Counted from the stretch's first letter, positions 38,831 through 52,067 are shown. The stretch is DNA of 64,000 nt from Paralichthys olivaceus (GCF_024713975.1 NC_091099.1:15295501-15359500); one strand, 5' to 3'. A program made the numbers and translations. Notes: generated by a model from the letters alone, not told the origin.

Positions 38831-40116
38831 GTCTTTAATGTGTTATTTTGAAGGAGAAAAAAAGGTGACTTTAGCTTTACTTTTTGTTATATTTCTGTGG
38901 TGTCAGTGTTCGGTAAATACCTGTGCACCACTCCAACACACTCCTTTGTTTTGATAACTTCAGTGAGTTAGTTTTTCAAATGATGACAGGTTTATATCAA
39001 CAAGGAAAACATATGGGACAGTCCCTAAGTCTCTAATAAAAACTCTGGGGAATTCGACAGCGCTCCTTGAATCAACATTCAAATGTCTCCACGGAGAAAT
39101 TCATTCTTCCTTATAAATCTGTCCACCTCTGGAGGTGGCCATTTTTGACATTGGAGGAGTTCACAATGCAGTAGATATTTGAGAACATTTGAAGCTTTAC
39201 AAAGCTAAATGGAGTGGGTTGGGAAACTGGCTACATGATAATCCCATTGATCCCAACTAAACTGCATTACTGGTGTAGTACAATGTGTGTCACTGCAAGC
39301 ATGGTAATTTGAAAAGTAATGAATTCAAACACAGGTTAAATTTGAAATATGATGGTGTAAATGCTTTTTGGACAAGAGGTTATTATTTGCTCCAGCTGTT
39401 GAGTTGGTATTTTACTTGTGTTATCACCTATGACAAAATGTATAAACAGCAGTGCTGTAAACAAGGACTGTAGAACACACAATGTAACTGCAGGTCACTA
39501 ACTTCTGAATATGATTCATTAGAAACTATGGAAGATATTTTATTGATGTCACACCAACATTTACATTTGTAAACCACTTAGCATTGATTTATGTTTTACC
39601 AACTTTTTTTTTTTTTTTTTTACAATATTTTATAAATTTAAAGATATAAAGGCCTGGGACAACCAATCCCAGAGATTAGACCACACCTCTGGACTAGTCC
39701 TGCCTTCTCTGTATATATCATACATTACTTTAATGTACATTACTTTACTTTCAATTCATTTGTTTCTTCCTCTAGTTTCTTTGTTATCATGAGAGGGTGT
39801 TGGGGAGGGTTGGGTGCATATATGTTGTGTTGTGTACTTGTTTTTAAGAGCACTAAAAAACATGTCTTATATTAACATTTCAAATTGACTGTATTGCCAC
39901 TTTATAATTGTAAACTTTTAAGTTATCATAATAAACATAACTGACACCGAGGCTAAATGTAAAAGTGAACAAACTTCACTTGTGAAAAGGAGTAAAAGTT
40001 CCTTACATAACAAACCTTCCGAACAGCTACACTCTGTCGTTCCCCGGACGTCCTGCAGGGGGAAACAGGTTATTTTCCCCTAAAGTGGTCGACCACTAGA
40101 AGAAGTGTACCGCTTC

Positions 40117-40128
40117 TGCGCCTGCGCA
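40117..40128 (+). promoter_or_regulatory. saal1: NRF1-type motif in the saal1 promoter
   Basis: TGCGCCTGCGCA matches the palindromic NRF1 consensus, common in CpG-type housekeeping promoters. It lies 110 bp upstream of the saal1 start codon. A perfect 12-bp palindrome GTGGTCGACCAC lies just upstream at 40085-40096. Confidence 0.6.
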
Positions 40129-40237
40129 CTCAGTGATTCTTGTTAAATGGAGGCTGTTTGTGATGTTTAGAGAAAGAAACACACGAGGACTAACGCCATT
40201 ATTCAGCAGCTAACTTCGTCTGCCTAGAGCGAACACT

Positions 40238-43200
40238 ATGGGTGAGTTTATGAGAAGTTTATGAGTGGGACTGTTTTAATAACAACACAATGCTAACTGC
40301 GACATTTGCTGCTGCTAGCTAAACTGCTAATCGAAAATGATCAAATATTAAAATGATCGTGTACATTTACTGCAGTACCGTTTGAAGGCAGTAACGTATA
40401 AACAGTTTATACTTCTATATACGTCCGCTCCACTATGTTTAATACAATCAAATATTGTATTGTATTGTACTTGTACCTGTACTTTCATTAATTGTGTTTC
40501 AGGACTTCTACTTGTATTTCCACCACTGAGTATATTCAGTAAATAGCTCTCTTACAGTTATAGTTAAACAGCACCACAAAGTGCAACCTCAGAAATTACT
40601 ATGAATTTGAATCACTTTGACTATGACTGATTCGAAACTGCAATACAGTAGCTAACATAAAACTTCAGGATCACAGCCTTATTGTTCTATTGTTCTCAGT
40701 ACTTTACTACAGCTACATAGTAAAGTACTGAGGTTCTCTGTCTGAAACATTTAATTCAAATGCAAAAACTGTGGTGTCACCTTATGTTTTTTCTTTATCC
40801 AACTGCTTTGTCTTTCAGTTTGAGGCAGGAATCGCTCAATTCCCATTTTGTAATGCTTTTACAAAAAAAACCTGCACTCTAATAGCCCCTGCTTGTGCTT
40901 GGATTCACTCTGCTCGTGCTCAAACTTGCACTCTGATATTTTGTTGCTTTGACTGATTTCCTGCGCTTTCAGCTCTTCTCCTCACGCTCCCTCTGTACAC
41001 GCGTGCAAACGGCTGCTCTCGGTTTTCTCCTCTGCTCTTGGATTGTTTCTTCTGTGCTCATCTGTTAAAATCCTCAACTAATAGAATGACAGGCATAGTG
41101 TTGACAAATAAAATTGTCCTGCCCTCATTGTGAGTGCCTTAGCTTTACTTCTATAAGAGTCCCATATAGTTGATTACATTAACTGGGTTCATGCAGTCTT
41201 GCCCTCCATGGCTTTATTTACACACTTAGCTAATGCACCCACAATGAGTGTGTGACAGTTTAATTTGTCAACACTACACCTGGCATTATCATTAATAATA
41301 AGCAGCATTGGCTTTAGTTAAATGTAACTAGAACATATAAATGTATATTCTTAACATCCTGCTACTTGGCTTGGGAACCGGAGGGTGGCCGGTTCAAGTC
41401 CAGCATGGACGGAAGTTGGAGAGGTTCTAGTTCACTTCCTGGGCACTGCTGAGGTGCCCTTGAGCAAGGCACTGAACCCCCCAATTGCTCCCCGGGCGCC
41501 TTCATGGCTGCCCACTGTTCCGTGTGTGGTCACTGTGTGGATTGTGTTCCGTGTGCTCCGTTCACACGGATGGGTTAAATACAGAGGTCAAATTTCCCCA
41601 TGTTTGCATGTTGCATGCTGTGTGTGGGACCAAAAATAGGAATCTTAATCTTAACAGGACCAGACAGGATGTTTTTCTTTTTCTGTACATCAAATACCTG
41701 TCAAATATATCTCATAACTTTGTTGCCTAAATCCTGTATCCAGTTCTTATATAAAGCAGTCCTGCTCAGTGACACTTCAGTACATATTGATGGTTAGCTG
41801 CCTTAATCGCAACAAAATCTGTATTGCTGATAAATCTCCTTATGTTATATAATTATATATATATATAGTCCCCAACTCTAATTTGCACCACTGTTTTTGG
41901 TTGTTGTTGTTGTTTCCTCCCAGAGTTGAGTGATGACTCTACTCTGGAGTCTGGTGACTCTAACGATACAGAGGAGATGGAGAAATGGAGATCGACATCT
42001 CTAACTGCACAGTCCCCTGTAATGGACCGTAACCCATCACCACCCCCAAAGACAGCTGATGGAGAGGAGGATGAAAATGTGGATGCAATTGGAAACACAG
42101 TGTACAGCAAGCTCTGGCTTTTCACCACCCTGAATCGTCTCATCCGTGTAGGCAGGCTGTTGTTAAGAATTTCATAAAACACATAATGGATTTTTACATA
42201 AAAATGTATTAATTTAATAGTTAATATCTTCAATAGAAATCAGAGCAGCAACTAATCTGAACTCATCTAGTAGTGACAACTTAATCCTGAGTTGTATTTG
42301 ATTTCTAGAGCTATTGAACAATATACTTTCCTCATCAGCATATTTAGAGACTACAAATCAAAACAGAAGCTATGACAGATCTTCCAATTACAGTTGATAT
42401 TGATAGCAGCATCTTGACTGTATGTCTTCTGTGCAGTTGCACATCACGTTACAATGTTTGTAAAATGTTTTGCAGTTGATCAAAGATCATTCAGAGGAAG
42501 AAACTGGAGGTCCAATGCAGCTCGAGGATGATGATGAGGAAGATCTATCTAGAGTTTGGGATATGACAATGGACAAGGTCAAGTTCCCATTAACCTTTGT
42601 CCCATAGGCTTCACAGTCTCTCTTTACAAATGCTTTTTTTTTTACCATGTGTTGTTAAGTTAACTGCAGTGCAGTTAATGCTGAATGAGTGATAATTGAT
42701 CAGACATTAAGGTAGAAAATTTGATCATTTAAAAAACAATACAGTGTGTAGATAATTTCCTATTTTGTAGTTGAGTCAGTTCTAAACATTTAAACATTAA
42801 AAAAAAGCACATTTGAAATAAAGTTAAATGATCTATGTACTAGAAGTTGTACTACATACTGTGAATCAAATGATTAAATATGCAGCTGGTATCTTTGTTT
42901 TGTTCATAAAGCATTACCAGTGATTAAACTTAGATGACAGTTTATAACTGTATAAGCTTATAATGTGTAGTTTTTTAAGAAGATGATGTCTTACAAATAA
43001 TAATTTAATTACAACATAAAAACTACTGCCTGATTAAAACTGCTTTAGAGGATTTGAGGATGTTGTTTGTCTTACCCTGGATCTGTATTGGATTATACTG
43101 ACCCGCGTTTCTGTTTTTAGCTTAAGCTCATTGATATTAATGAGGTGAGTGGTGAACAATTGTAAAAGTTTCAATATTTACTAATTACTATTTGTCCTTA

Positions 43201-46200
43201 CCTTACATCTATAGGATGTTGCTGGTTTTATGCTGGAATTTAAAGCCCCTGATGTCCTTCTTGGGATGATTGTCAAATCTAAATGTCCACGACTCACAGT
43301 GAGTAAAATTCCATACAAGGTTTTGCACAGTGTCAAAAATATAATCCAATGTCTATTTCTGAGCTGTGAGAGTTCCCATCAGTTGTCCTAGATTTTTCCT
43401 GTGCTTCTCTAGGAAATTTGTGTGGGAATCCTCGGGAACATGGCTTGTTTTCCAGACACGTGTCTGACTCTCAGCCAAAATGAAGACTTAGTGTAGGTAG
43501 AAGTCATCCTCTGTCTTCGTTGCTTCATAGATTCTGTACATAGAGATGTATATAGAGATGGACGATGTGTCTTCCTCCCGCTATCAAGAAATTAAGTTAA
43601 AATCTACTGGATATGAACGCTGCCATCTTGCACATCCGGCGCCAGAGTCTTAGCAGTAGCCACTTTCAGCTGTCAATCTTCACCTTTTATTTTTATAGCA
43701 TCGAATAACTAATTGAAACCAAACTTACCAGAAAAATCAAAACTTGAGCGAACATTAGTGTGATAAGAACCAAAAATGATGAACTGTTTAAAACATTTTT
43801 TTTGTTGATTTTTTGATTATTATGACCTGGACTGCAGCCAGCCACCAGGTTGTGATTGAAACACTTTGGCCTTACTTTTGGGGAGCAGTCATGTTATCCA
43901 TCTTTATTTACATTCTATGTTTGTGTTCACTACTTTTATTCACGCTATATAATGCAACTGCCTGTGTGTCCACAGAGCTGTGCTGTTGCTTCTTCTTGCA
44001 GACACAGATCCTCCAACCCTTCTGGAAACAAGCAGGTGCAGTTTGCATTTCCTGTCGACATCTGAGATGGAGGGACTGAGAGAGAAGTGTTCACTTTCTC
44101 TGATGATGTTTGCAGGTTGCTGCTGACCTGTCTCTCTCAGAAAGATGTTTGTTCCCTCTGGCTTCATCGAATACGGCAGCAGACATCTGTGCAGTCCAAC
44201 CTCTGCTTCATCATGTGCAGCTCCACCAACAGTACTTTGTTTTTACTCATTTCTTCTATTTATCATTAGCAAAGAAGTTTTACTTTTGTATAATTATAAT
44301 CAGTTTGACATGAGATGAATTACAGTTGCTCAAGTCACAATAAGTTTGATGGTCACTATTTGAAACCTTTGTGCGCTTCCTAAAAAGATGAGATGCTTAT
44401 ATATGTATATTTGTACTGTTTTATAGAGGACCTGCTCGAGAAGGTGGGAGAGCTGGTTGACAAACTGTTTGACCTTGACGAAGAGCTGATGAAGAGTTGG
44501 ATCACAGCTCAGTCTAGTGAGGAGGGGGATGATGCTGAAAGCCGCCTGGATGTGGCCTCATGCCTTCTCGAGGCAGCCAAGCAGCTTAGGTGAGAATCTT
44601 TTAATTCAGGAGAATTATTTAGGTTTTTAATAATGAACCATTTTAATAAGTTTATATTGAAGCCTGACTGAGGTTGATTTATGGCAACTGATTTATGGCA
44701 ACTGATGCTAATATAAAATATAAATAGTAAAAATGTCTGATACTGATATATTGGCCAATATTTCTTTATTGAAATATGTTATATACATATTATTCTAAAT
44801 ATTTCTACTCTAGATGAAAGGACAACACAAATACAACCAAATATATAGAACTTGAGAAAATAAACATTTTTTAAAATATAAAATATAATAACACATCTTT
44901 ACTGCAACGTCAAAATAAAAGTTTTTACATCAACAAACATCAAGGCAGATATCACGTCTGTGAAAGGCTCATATTGACAGATTTATATCAGCCAAATCAT
45001 AAATCGGTCAGGTTGTAGTTTATTGATGGAAATTTGCGAATATGAAAGCCAGTTACACCAGTTGTTATAAATGTTATAAAAACGAATTAATATTCCAGGA
45101 TGCATCTAAAGGCACATAATCAAACTGGTGCACAGTTGTTACTACTAAATATACAATTATTTATTAGCTCTATTAAGTGATATCTTCTCTTTAGGTAGAT
45201 TACTTAGATTAAGAATTATTTTAGCATGATGAGACGCTCACATACTCTTTTCCTTTTGTTTATTTAGCTTGTTCGATGCACTGGTGATTTGCTGTTATTG
45301 ACATTGTTTCATAAAACAAATATATATATATAATGTATTAGTGTTCAGATAAAATAGAGTATAACATAAACACACATTGTTGATAATGTAGCCGAGCCTC
45401 AGCATTCAACAGGACTAACTTTTTTCACAGACCAGAGAGTTCTACTGGCTTAGAGGTTTACCTTCATGCCCTCCAACTCCTCACCACCATAGACGAGGGC
45501 ATTCAGGGTTTCGGTAAGACTGTTCTTTAGCTGTTGTCTCACCATCTCCCACGTTAATGAGTCACTGTCTGCGGTAAGCAGCTTTATGTGATAATATCAT
45601 GTTTACTGTTTCCTCTAGCGTCCCCCGATGGGTCTGGCAAAGCAGTATGGGACTTTGTCTGTGAGATTGTATGTGAAGACCTTTGCCAGCCCGATGATCT
45701 TCCTGTTGTCCTGCAGGAGGAGAAGAAGAAGAGCATTTTGGTTCAGTCACTTTCTGTTCTCCAGGCTCTTTTTAGATGCCAGGATCAGTGGCCCATCAAA
45801 AGTGACACAAGTGAGTTAGTCTAACTGCGTCACTGTTCTTTCTAAATGTATCACATAAACAACCCTGAATGTTTTCTTGTGTGAAGTGGTAACCTGACTA
45901 AATGAAAACTGTCCAAATGCAAAGTGAAAGAATTGTTTAGTACATTTCACTGAAAACTGCTTTGAACTTCTGTATCTTGTTAATGGTGGAGAGAGACTTT
46001 CTAAAACAGTTACGCAAACACTTCTCTATGTGGATCAGGGCAAAACACAAGTGTGTCCTTTAGTGTTTTTGCATAATAAAGAATAACATTGAAAAACATA
46101 GAAACTATAATATGTGCTCACTCAATATTGCCAGTATGAAGGTTCAGCACTTCCTCATGTGCCTGGTTGTAATTAATAATTGAAATGATGGATGTTTTTT

Positions 46201-47044
46201 GTTTTGTTTCTAGGTCTGCCCCTTGTGGACACCATTCTGCGGGTGCTTCAGTTCCACAGTGAACGCAAAAATAATGCCGGCAGTAAGGAAGATGAACAGC
46301 TCCAGACTCTGGCAGAGATCACGGCTGAATTTCTAGCTGATATCTGCAGTCAGATTCCCAAGGTAAAGGAGCACTCTGTTCGAATGCAACAGTTTAAGAA
46401 TCATAAAATAATATAAACCAAAACCTCCTGTTCTCTGTCAAAGGCCACTGAAAGGTCTGTTCTTTGTTCTTCACAGGACACCGTGGCAGATCTGGTGAAG
46501 AAAGGTTTTCTGACAGAGAAGATGTGTCTCACAGCTGCAGAGAGTTTATTTCCCAAGTTTAAAGCTTCAGTAAGTGCTGCCTCCAAATGCTTGATGATTT
46601 TAAAGCTTGCATTACATTCATTTGTTTGGTTAGAGTTCCTCGTATTTATCTCAGTTTCTCGTGGTTTTAAATGGAACTTTTGGGTGTTGGTGTAACAAAA
46701 TGAGCAATTTAAAAATGTTATTGTAGACTTAGGGAACTTGGGATTGGCATCTGTCTTTTTTGGTGCAAAGTAATCAATTTATTTATCGAGTTAATGTGTC
46801 ATTGAACTTGCTAAATTTTTGTTCTGGTAAATGCCATTGTTTCACAAAAGGGGATTTATTTTTAGAGCTGGTGTCAGTCCATGACGTGTGATGGACTGCT
46901 ACCACACACCACCGGCTTCTGTGGAAAATAATATGTTTCCACCCCACTCTTCTTCCTCTTGTGTAGTTTCAGCACCTGCAGCTCATGTTGTCAGAGACTG
47001 ATCCGCAGCTGGCAGACACGATGAGGAGCCAGTTCCCTGAATGA
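40238..47044 (+). CDS. saal1: saal1: serum amyloid A-like 1 / SPACIA1 (complete)
   Basis: SAAL1 is a conserved armadillo-fold protein, reported to promote synovial fibroblast and tumour cell proliferation; it is unrelated to serum amyloid A despite the name. Coding exons: 40238-40241 (ATG plus one base), 41924-42147, 42476-42577, 43121-43144, 43215-43298, 43413-43492, 43976-44035, 44116-44231, 44427-44589, 45431-45513, 45619-45810, 46214-46362, 46477-46569, 46967-47044. The sum is 1,452 nt (483 aa), an exact multiple of three; human is about 474. Landmarks include [57 protein letters not shown] and [13 protein letters not shown]. Only the initiator codon is in exon 1, so the first intron (about 1.7 kb) falls directly after it. 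The 24-nt exon at 43121 is an unusual part of the model. Confidence 0.94.
41365..41665 (+). mobile_element. tRNA-derived SINE in saal1 intron 1
   Basis: A B-box-like GGTTCAAGTCC (41391-41401) is followed by 'CCCTTGAGCAAGGCACTGAACCCCCCAATTGCTCCCCGGGCGCC', and it ends in a short TCTTAATCTTAA tail. This composition is that of a widespread percomorph SINE. Confidence 0.75.
43121..43144 (+). CDS. saal1: Candidate 24-nt microexon of saal1
   Basis: A T-rich acceptor (…TTTCTGTTTTTAG) at 43120 and a consensus donor GTGAGT at 43145 enclose 24 bases encoding LKLIDINE. The insertion is in frame between ...DMTMDK and DVAGFMLEF; in human SAAL1 as I recall it, the two flanks are adjacent (MSMDE-DVALFL). 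The flanking exons also join in frame without it, so it may be optional. Confidence 0.6.
43526..43919. mobile_element. Non-autonomous element with inverted ends, next to saal1 exon 43976
   Basis: The left end has 'CATAGATTCTGTACATAGAG' and 'TATAGAGATGGACGAT'; the right end has 'TTATCCATCTTTATTTACATTCTATG', roughly the reverse complement. The interior contains 'GACTGCAGCCAGCCACCAGG'. It is related to the truncated copy at 33657-33785 and ends 56 bp before an exon. Confidence 0.6.
44660..45015. repeat. Degenerate dispersed repeat (copy 2) in a saal1 intron
   Basis: It contains 'ACTGATATATTGGCCAATATTTC' at its left and 'TATATCAGCCAAATCATAAATCGGTCAGG' at its right, recalling the family seen at 991-1330. 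It is AT-rich with no coding capacity. Confidence 0.4.
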
Positions 47045-47263
47045 GACGACCAGCAGACCAGTATTCAACACGCTCATCCAGACTCTCACCGCTGCTTATT
47101 GTAGTGGACTGTTATTACCTCCCCTAAGATCCTACTTCAAGTCAGACTATTTACATTTCCACTGGGAGGCTCAGATCAGTCTGTAAAAGCAGTAAAAGTT
47201 GTGCTGATGTTTTTAATATTATTTTGATAAGGATATTTTTGTATTGATTTCATTTGATCTTTT

Positions 47264-47269
47264 AATAAA
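47264..47269 (+). terminator. saal1: Polyadenylation signal of saal1
   Basis: AATAAA 220 bp downstream of the saal1 stop codon, in an AT-rich 3' UTR and followed by a GT-rich stretch. Confidence 0.75.
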
Positions 47270-47859
47270 AACTGTTTGTGTTTATAAGCTTTTACTGAAG
47301 CATCATTATGTGGCTGAATGAAGAAACAGCATACAAATAGTGAGAGGCTTAGAGGAATAATACAGTTTTCTAAAAATGGTAAAACCAGTACTCTAATAGT
47401 CTTTATTGGATTATGTTTGGACTAATTAAATGTCTGTGTAAATGTACAGGGTATGTTTTTCTCTTTATTTAAAAATATACAGCTGTAGTTTTATACATTT
47501 TACAACTGGAAATATACACCACATTTTATGATTTAATTATTGTTTTACCATCATTTTTCTGTCCTCGTCTATTTGGCACGTGTCAACAAGTGTCTCTGTA
47601 AAACGTGCATCCAGAAAATGAGATAGACACAAGTCTTCACTGCAGTTGACAAGAGAGACCATTTTAAATAAGATTTTTTTTTATATATGTTTAATTATTA
47701 TTCATGAAATACATTTGTCACAATAAATAAATGATTTCAGTAATTTAAAACTATTTAACTATATATTTTTATAGATCTAATTGCATCGAGTGTCTATTGA
47801 GTCACCTTTTAAAGCATATGAGTAATGGTGCTGATTCTGATGACAACATCAAGTGTTTA

Positions 47860-48220
47860 CCAGAGGGTGACAGTCACTCTGTAAGGACAATAAAATTAGA
47901 TGAAAGGCTTCAGCCCGGCAACAATGAACTCATTTGGTTTCCAAAAGCACCATTTCGCCCACTCACGGGAAAGAGCGGGACGGCCTGCGCATTTCCAGCG
48001 AGCTTACGAAGGCTCTGTGAATATAGCAGCTTTTTAATTAAAGCTTGCATTGATATGGAGAACACTCTTTCTAATGGAAATCCCGAGATGGTCAGAGTGT
48101 ACGTGAGGCAGAGATCACCCTATGGGAAAAAAAACACCTGTTTTTTTAATGCTGCTGCCTGTCGACAAGGTCTGAACCTTGACTGGGCCCATGATGTTCA
48201 TAGGTGGCTGGTGCCTTGAT
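47860..48220. promoter_or_regulatory. Candidate conserved non-coding element (unverified)
   Basis: This stretch is higher in GC than the flanking AT-rich DNA and is free of simple repeats. It is studded with homeodomain-type cores (TTTTTAATTAAAG at about 48030-48042) and CATTGATATG. It happens to be open in one plus frame, but the peptide resembles nothing I know. The texture is that of a developmental enhancer; this is only a compositional impression. Confidence 0.3.
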
Positions 48221-51200
48221 CTGCGAGTCATGTTCTGTTTGTGTTGTAAATGGCTAGAATGATGTGGATGTAATCGTGCTTGGCCTTTCAAGATTGCTTG
48301 TGGCCGGTGACTTGCTCTTTGCGGGCCGCTCTGACTCCGGGCCTCGCTCGTAGGCGCGTCATGTCACAGAGATGAGGGTGAAGCCCAGATGCTTCCTGCT
48401 GCCCTGCCAAACTTCATTGTCAGTCTGCCGGTCTTCACAGGGGCTTGATATGATCTGACTCTGTGAACACAACGCAGCAGGTCGCTCCTCGTGCCACTGG
48501 TGCTTTGTACACATCAGAGAGATGAGGCATGTCAGGCCTGTCTGATGCTGATGCTGGATGTCAGTTTATTCTTGTTCTGTTTACCTCTGCCCACACAACT
48601 AACTTCCTGTTCTTTAAATGACCTGACATTTGCCTGACAGTCAAATTTGTTCTATTTTGGTCTCACATTTGTGTGAAAATGTACACGTGTTCAACGTCCT
48701 GATGTAGCCTGGAAAGAATATAACACGACCTTTCACCTACAGTATATACCCATAAAAATGATATTTAAATTTTGACATTTTATCAAGGTTCATTTTCAGG
48801 CTCTTAAACAGCTCTTCTATATAAACGTGGCAAAATGGGATGAAAATGCATTTTCTGAGGAATTGGATTGGAAGATTTAAACTGATCTCACATGATTTAA
48901 AATTTTTCCAAGAATAAATTTGGCATGCCCTGACACTCAGACTGATTTGCCCTTGATGAAAAAATAATCCCGACTATCTGATATAAGCCGTCCTAAGTGT
49001 GTGTGTGTGTGTGTAAAACCCCTCACACTGGTGTAGTACCTGTTGCTGGGCGAGCAGGAGGGATAATGAAGGGAGGAAGAATGCGTGAGCAGCACCACGT
49101 TCCCCTCTCCTTTGATTCCAAGGCCTGGCCTATTCACAACCACCTGGTCAAGGCGTGTTAATAAAGACACATGATGCTGTTGGGCGCAATCAAAGCCCCC
49201 TTCAGCTCATTTCCTGAGTTCCCTGGCTTTCTATCTCTTGTCAACAGATACACAATGAAACTTTCCTCTTTGTGATCCTCAAATATCAAAGACACTGACG
49301 TTTCCTGCTCGCAAAAAGTGATGTGGTGACGTCTATGTTTGCATTTAACAGCATTTTCTGCTGCTTAGAACCAGTTTATCTGTCAGGATATGGAAAGACA
49401 AAACCAGACAGCATGGATGCTATACAGTGTCTCAGTGGCAAAGCAATAATATTTGTATGTGTTGTCATCAACCCAATGTAATCCACATGTCTTATGAATA
49501 GATAAAGTAAAAGAAAATATGAGGTAAATCTTTTCTGGACATGAGACTTCTAATTCTTAACGTTTGTTTTGAGCTGATCAAATGATGATTTGGTTATTTT
49601 CTTTGCATGACGCTAACAAAAAACTATTCATGAAAAATTGTATCCCTAATTATTTAAGGAATTGATTGAAAATGAACAATATAAGCATTATCTTAAAATG
49701 AATGTCAAGGACAATAATCTTTTGAGGCACTGTGAGAAAGTAGCTTTAATACAGTTCGTTGTTTGAAATGCATCCAGAAATATTTACTATCTGTGATGAG
49801 TAATTACGTGTGATATATATAATCTATGATTAATCATATTACTTTCTTGGATGATTTGTTGATATATTTTAATGTTTTTGAGGTAACGTTGTGCTCTTTA
49901 GTTTCTCCCCCGTCTGATGCTTCATTCACACACAGGCAGGCACACCATTTTCTTTCTTCCTCCTTGTCATGAAGTAGGCCGACTATATTTCTGTATTTCC
50001 ACCCTGTCTTTATTTGTTTGATGGAAGTTTAATTGCGTCCAGCTATCTACTTGCTCTAAACCATAGTCACTTGGTCAGCTGTGATGAGCAATATTATTGC
50101 CATGTACCACACACTCTATATATCACTTCTATATTTAACCTGGCTCATAACGCTGGTAACTAGTCTTGACAGTCCAGATCACTCCACTAATGAGGTATGG
50201 TGGTGAGATGTTGTGACGTTCATAAACAGGAACTTTTCTCTGCAGCAGTGAACTATTATAACTCACTATCTGTAGGATGTACAGTACATTACTGTGGCTG
50301 GAAGCCATAACATGCAGGTACTCTTCACTCCTACACTGGAGTGAGATTTACTTCCCACACACTTGATAAACTACATCCAACCCACACAGGTTACCCACAA
50401 GGCCTTTGTCCTTAAAAGGGGCTACTTGCTACATATTTAAAGCAGGGATTCGATTTTATAATTTTTTTTATAGATTATATTAAAAGTAATTGAGACACAA
50501 TCTGCCACTTCAAAAAAATTGGTGGGGACATATTTCTCCAGCGTAATCTGTGTAAATGACACTTGATTTGCAAATAGACCACTTAGCCCGACAGGTTGAA
50601 CAACAGTAGTCCAAGAATTGATCCCTGGGGGACTCCATATATTTCAACTAATGATCCGCTCAGATTTCTAATTATATAGCAATGTCAAAAAAAGATCCTG
50701 CTCCTGAAATTATGATCTGAGTCAACTGAGGTCTGTGTCAGATAATCCCACCCACAGTGTGATGATGATATCTTGAAAATGAAAGCATTAAAATGGTTTA
50801 TTTAGTTGGTAAGAGGTCTTCAGCAAAATATGGAGGAAGGCTTGGAATTTGGTGAAGACATTTTTACCAAATGCAAATAATATTTTTCAAGAGAAATCAG
50901 GTTGTATTACCAGCTAAATTCATTATTAATTAATACATATACACAAATAGAATTCTGGAATAGCTGTATGATACTTTCAAAGTTATTTTTCTTTTTCTTT
51001 TTTGTTGTTGCATTGTGACATTTCTATTTTGAATGCGGCAGGTGTTTATGGGTGCAGCTCTATCCTGTCCTGTCCTTGTGTACACGGACGCCTGTCACCA
51101 AGCGGCATATGTCGCTGTTTGCTCTGCAATGAAAGAATCGGAGCTAATTAAAGAGACGTAGTCCTGCCACAGGAAGCATACGCAGAACGACCATTCACTG

Positions 51201-52035
51201 TTCTGATTAGTTAGTTGTTCAAACAAGGCTCGGGATCGGGTGAAAGAGTGGAATTCTGGTGATGAAGTGTCGTTAGAAGACCTTGACTTTTCTGGAAATT
51301 CAAACAACACTGGTCAGGAGTGAAAAAGCCACATGATCATTCTACAGAGGTAGAACCACAGGGACTTAAAATGATATGAAATATACTGTATACTCAACAC
51401 TAACATCATCTTACCAATGCACAAAAATAAGTCTCACTCTGAATATACTGTTATCTATTATAGACAACATTTCAGAATTTAATGTCCTTCCTGTTTATTT
51501 AAAGTTGTTTTTGGTGTCTGTTGACACAATAAGTAAAACCAGTGCAACTACTCAGATGTTGTCTGACTTACTATCAGAGATTTATTTTAGCATTGATGGT
51601 AAAGTTGGTTCACTGTAGTGTTTGCATACATTTGATGCTGAACAAATTTATAGGTTTGGTTTTGATCCTCAACTATGATCTTAAAGCAATCTGTACTCAA
51701 TAGATGAGAGAAAAATGAATTAAAGTAATAGACTGATTCCACTGTTTATATATTAATTGTATATTTTTCCTTGTTTGTTCATATAGTTTGTATTTTGCTG
51801 TCATTCCAAACTCTGGCACATCTCAAATGAGATTTCAAGAAGCTGCTATTTATAACAACATGAATTGTTTTGGTCCGTGATCTCAACATTGGGGTCTATG
51901 TGTTGATGCAAATGTCACCCTTTTCAAAAACAACTCAAATTACAGAGTTGAAAACAGTACTACAGTGTGAATGTCAAAACTTCAGCTGGCATCTGCCCTG
52001 CTGAGGCATCTATGAGGAAGACACACACACACACT

Positions 52036-52067
52036 TATATATATATAGATATATATATATATATATA
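52036..52067. repeat. (TA)n microsatellite
   Basis: An interrupted TA tract of about 30 bases. Confidence 0.85.

Larger units (their letters stand above)
36250..40020. other. Intergenic interval between mucin and saal1 promoters (divergent genes)
   Basis: AT-rich DNA of about 3.8 kb between two divergently transcribed genes. It holds two repeat copies (listed separately), a poly-T run at 39606-39622 and no open frame with recognisable similarity. Cis-regulatory elements of the mucin are expected here, but I cannot point to one. Confidence 0.6.

Noticed and set aside
47797-48219. 140-codon plus-strand ORF as a protein gene
   Set aside because: No recognisable family, no splice or promoter context, and low-complexity changes of composition; better treated as possible non-coding regulatory DNA.
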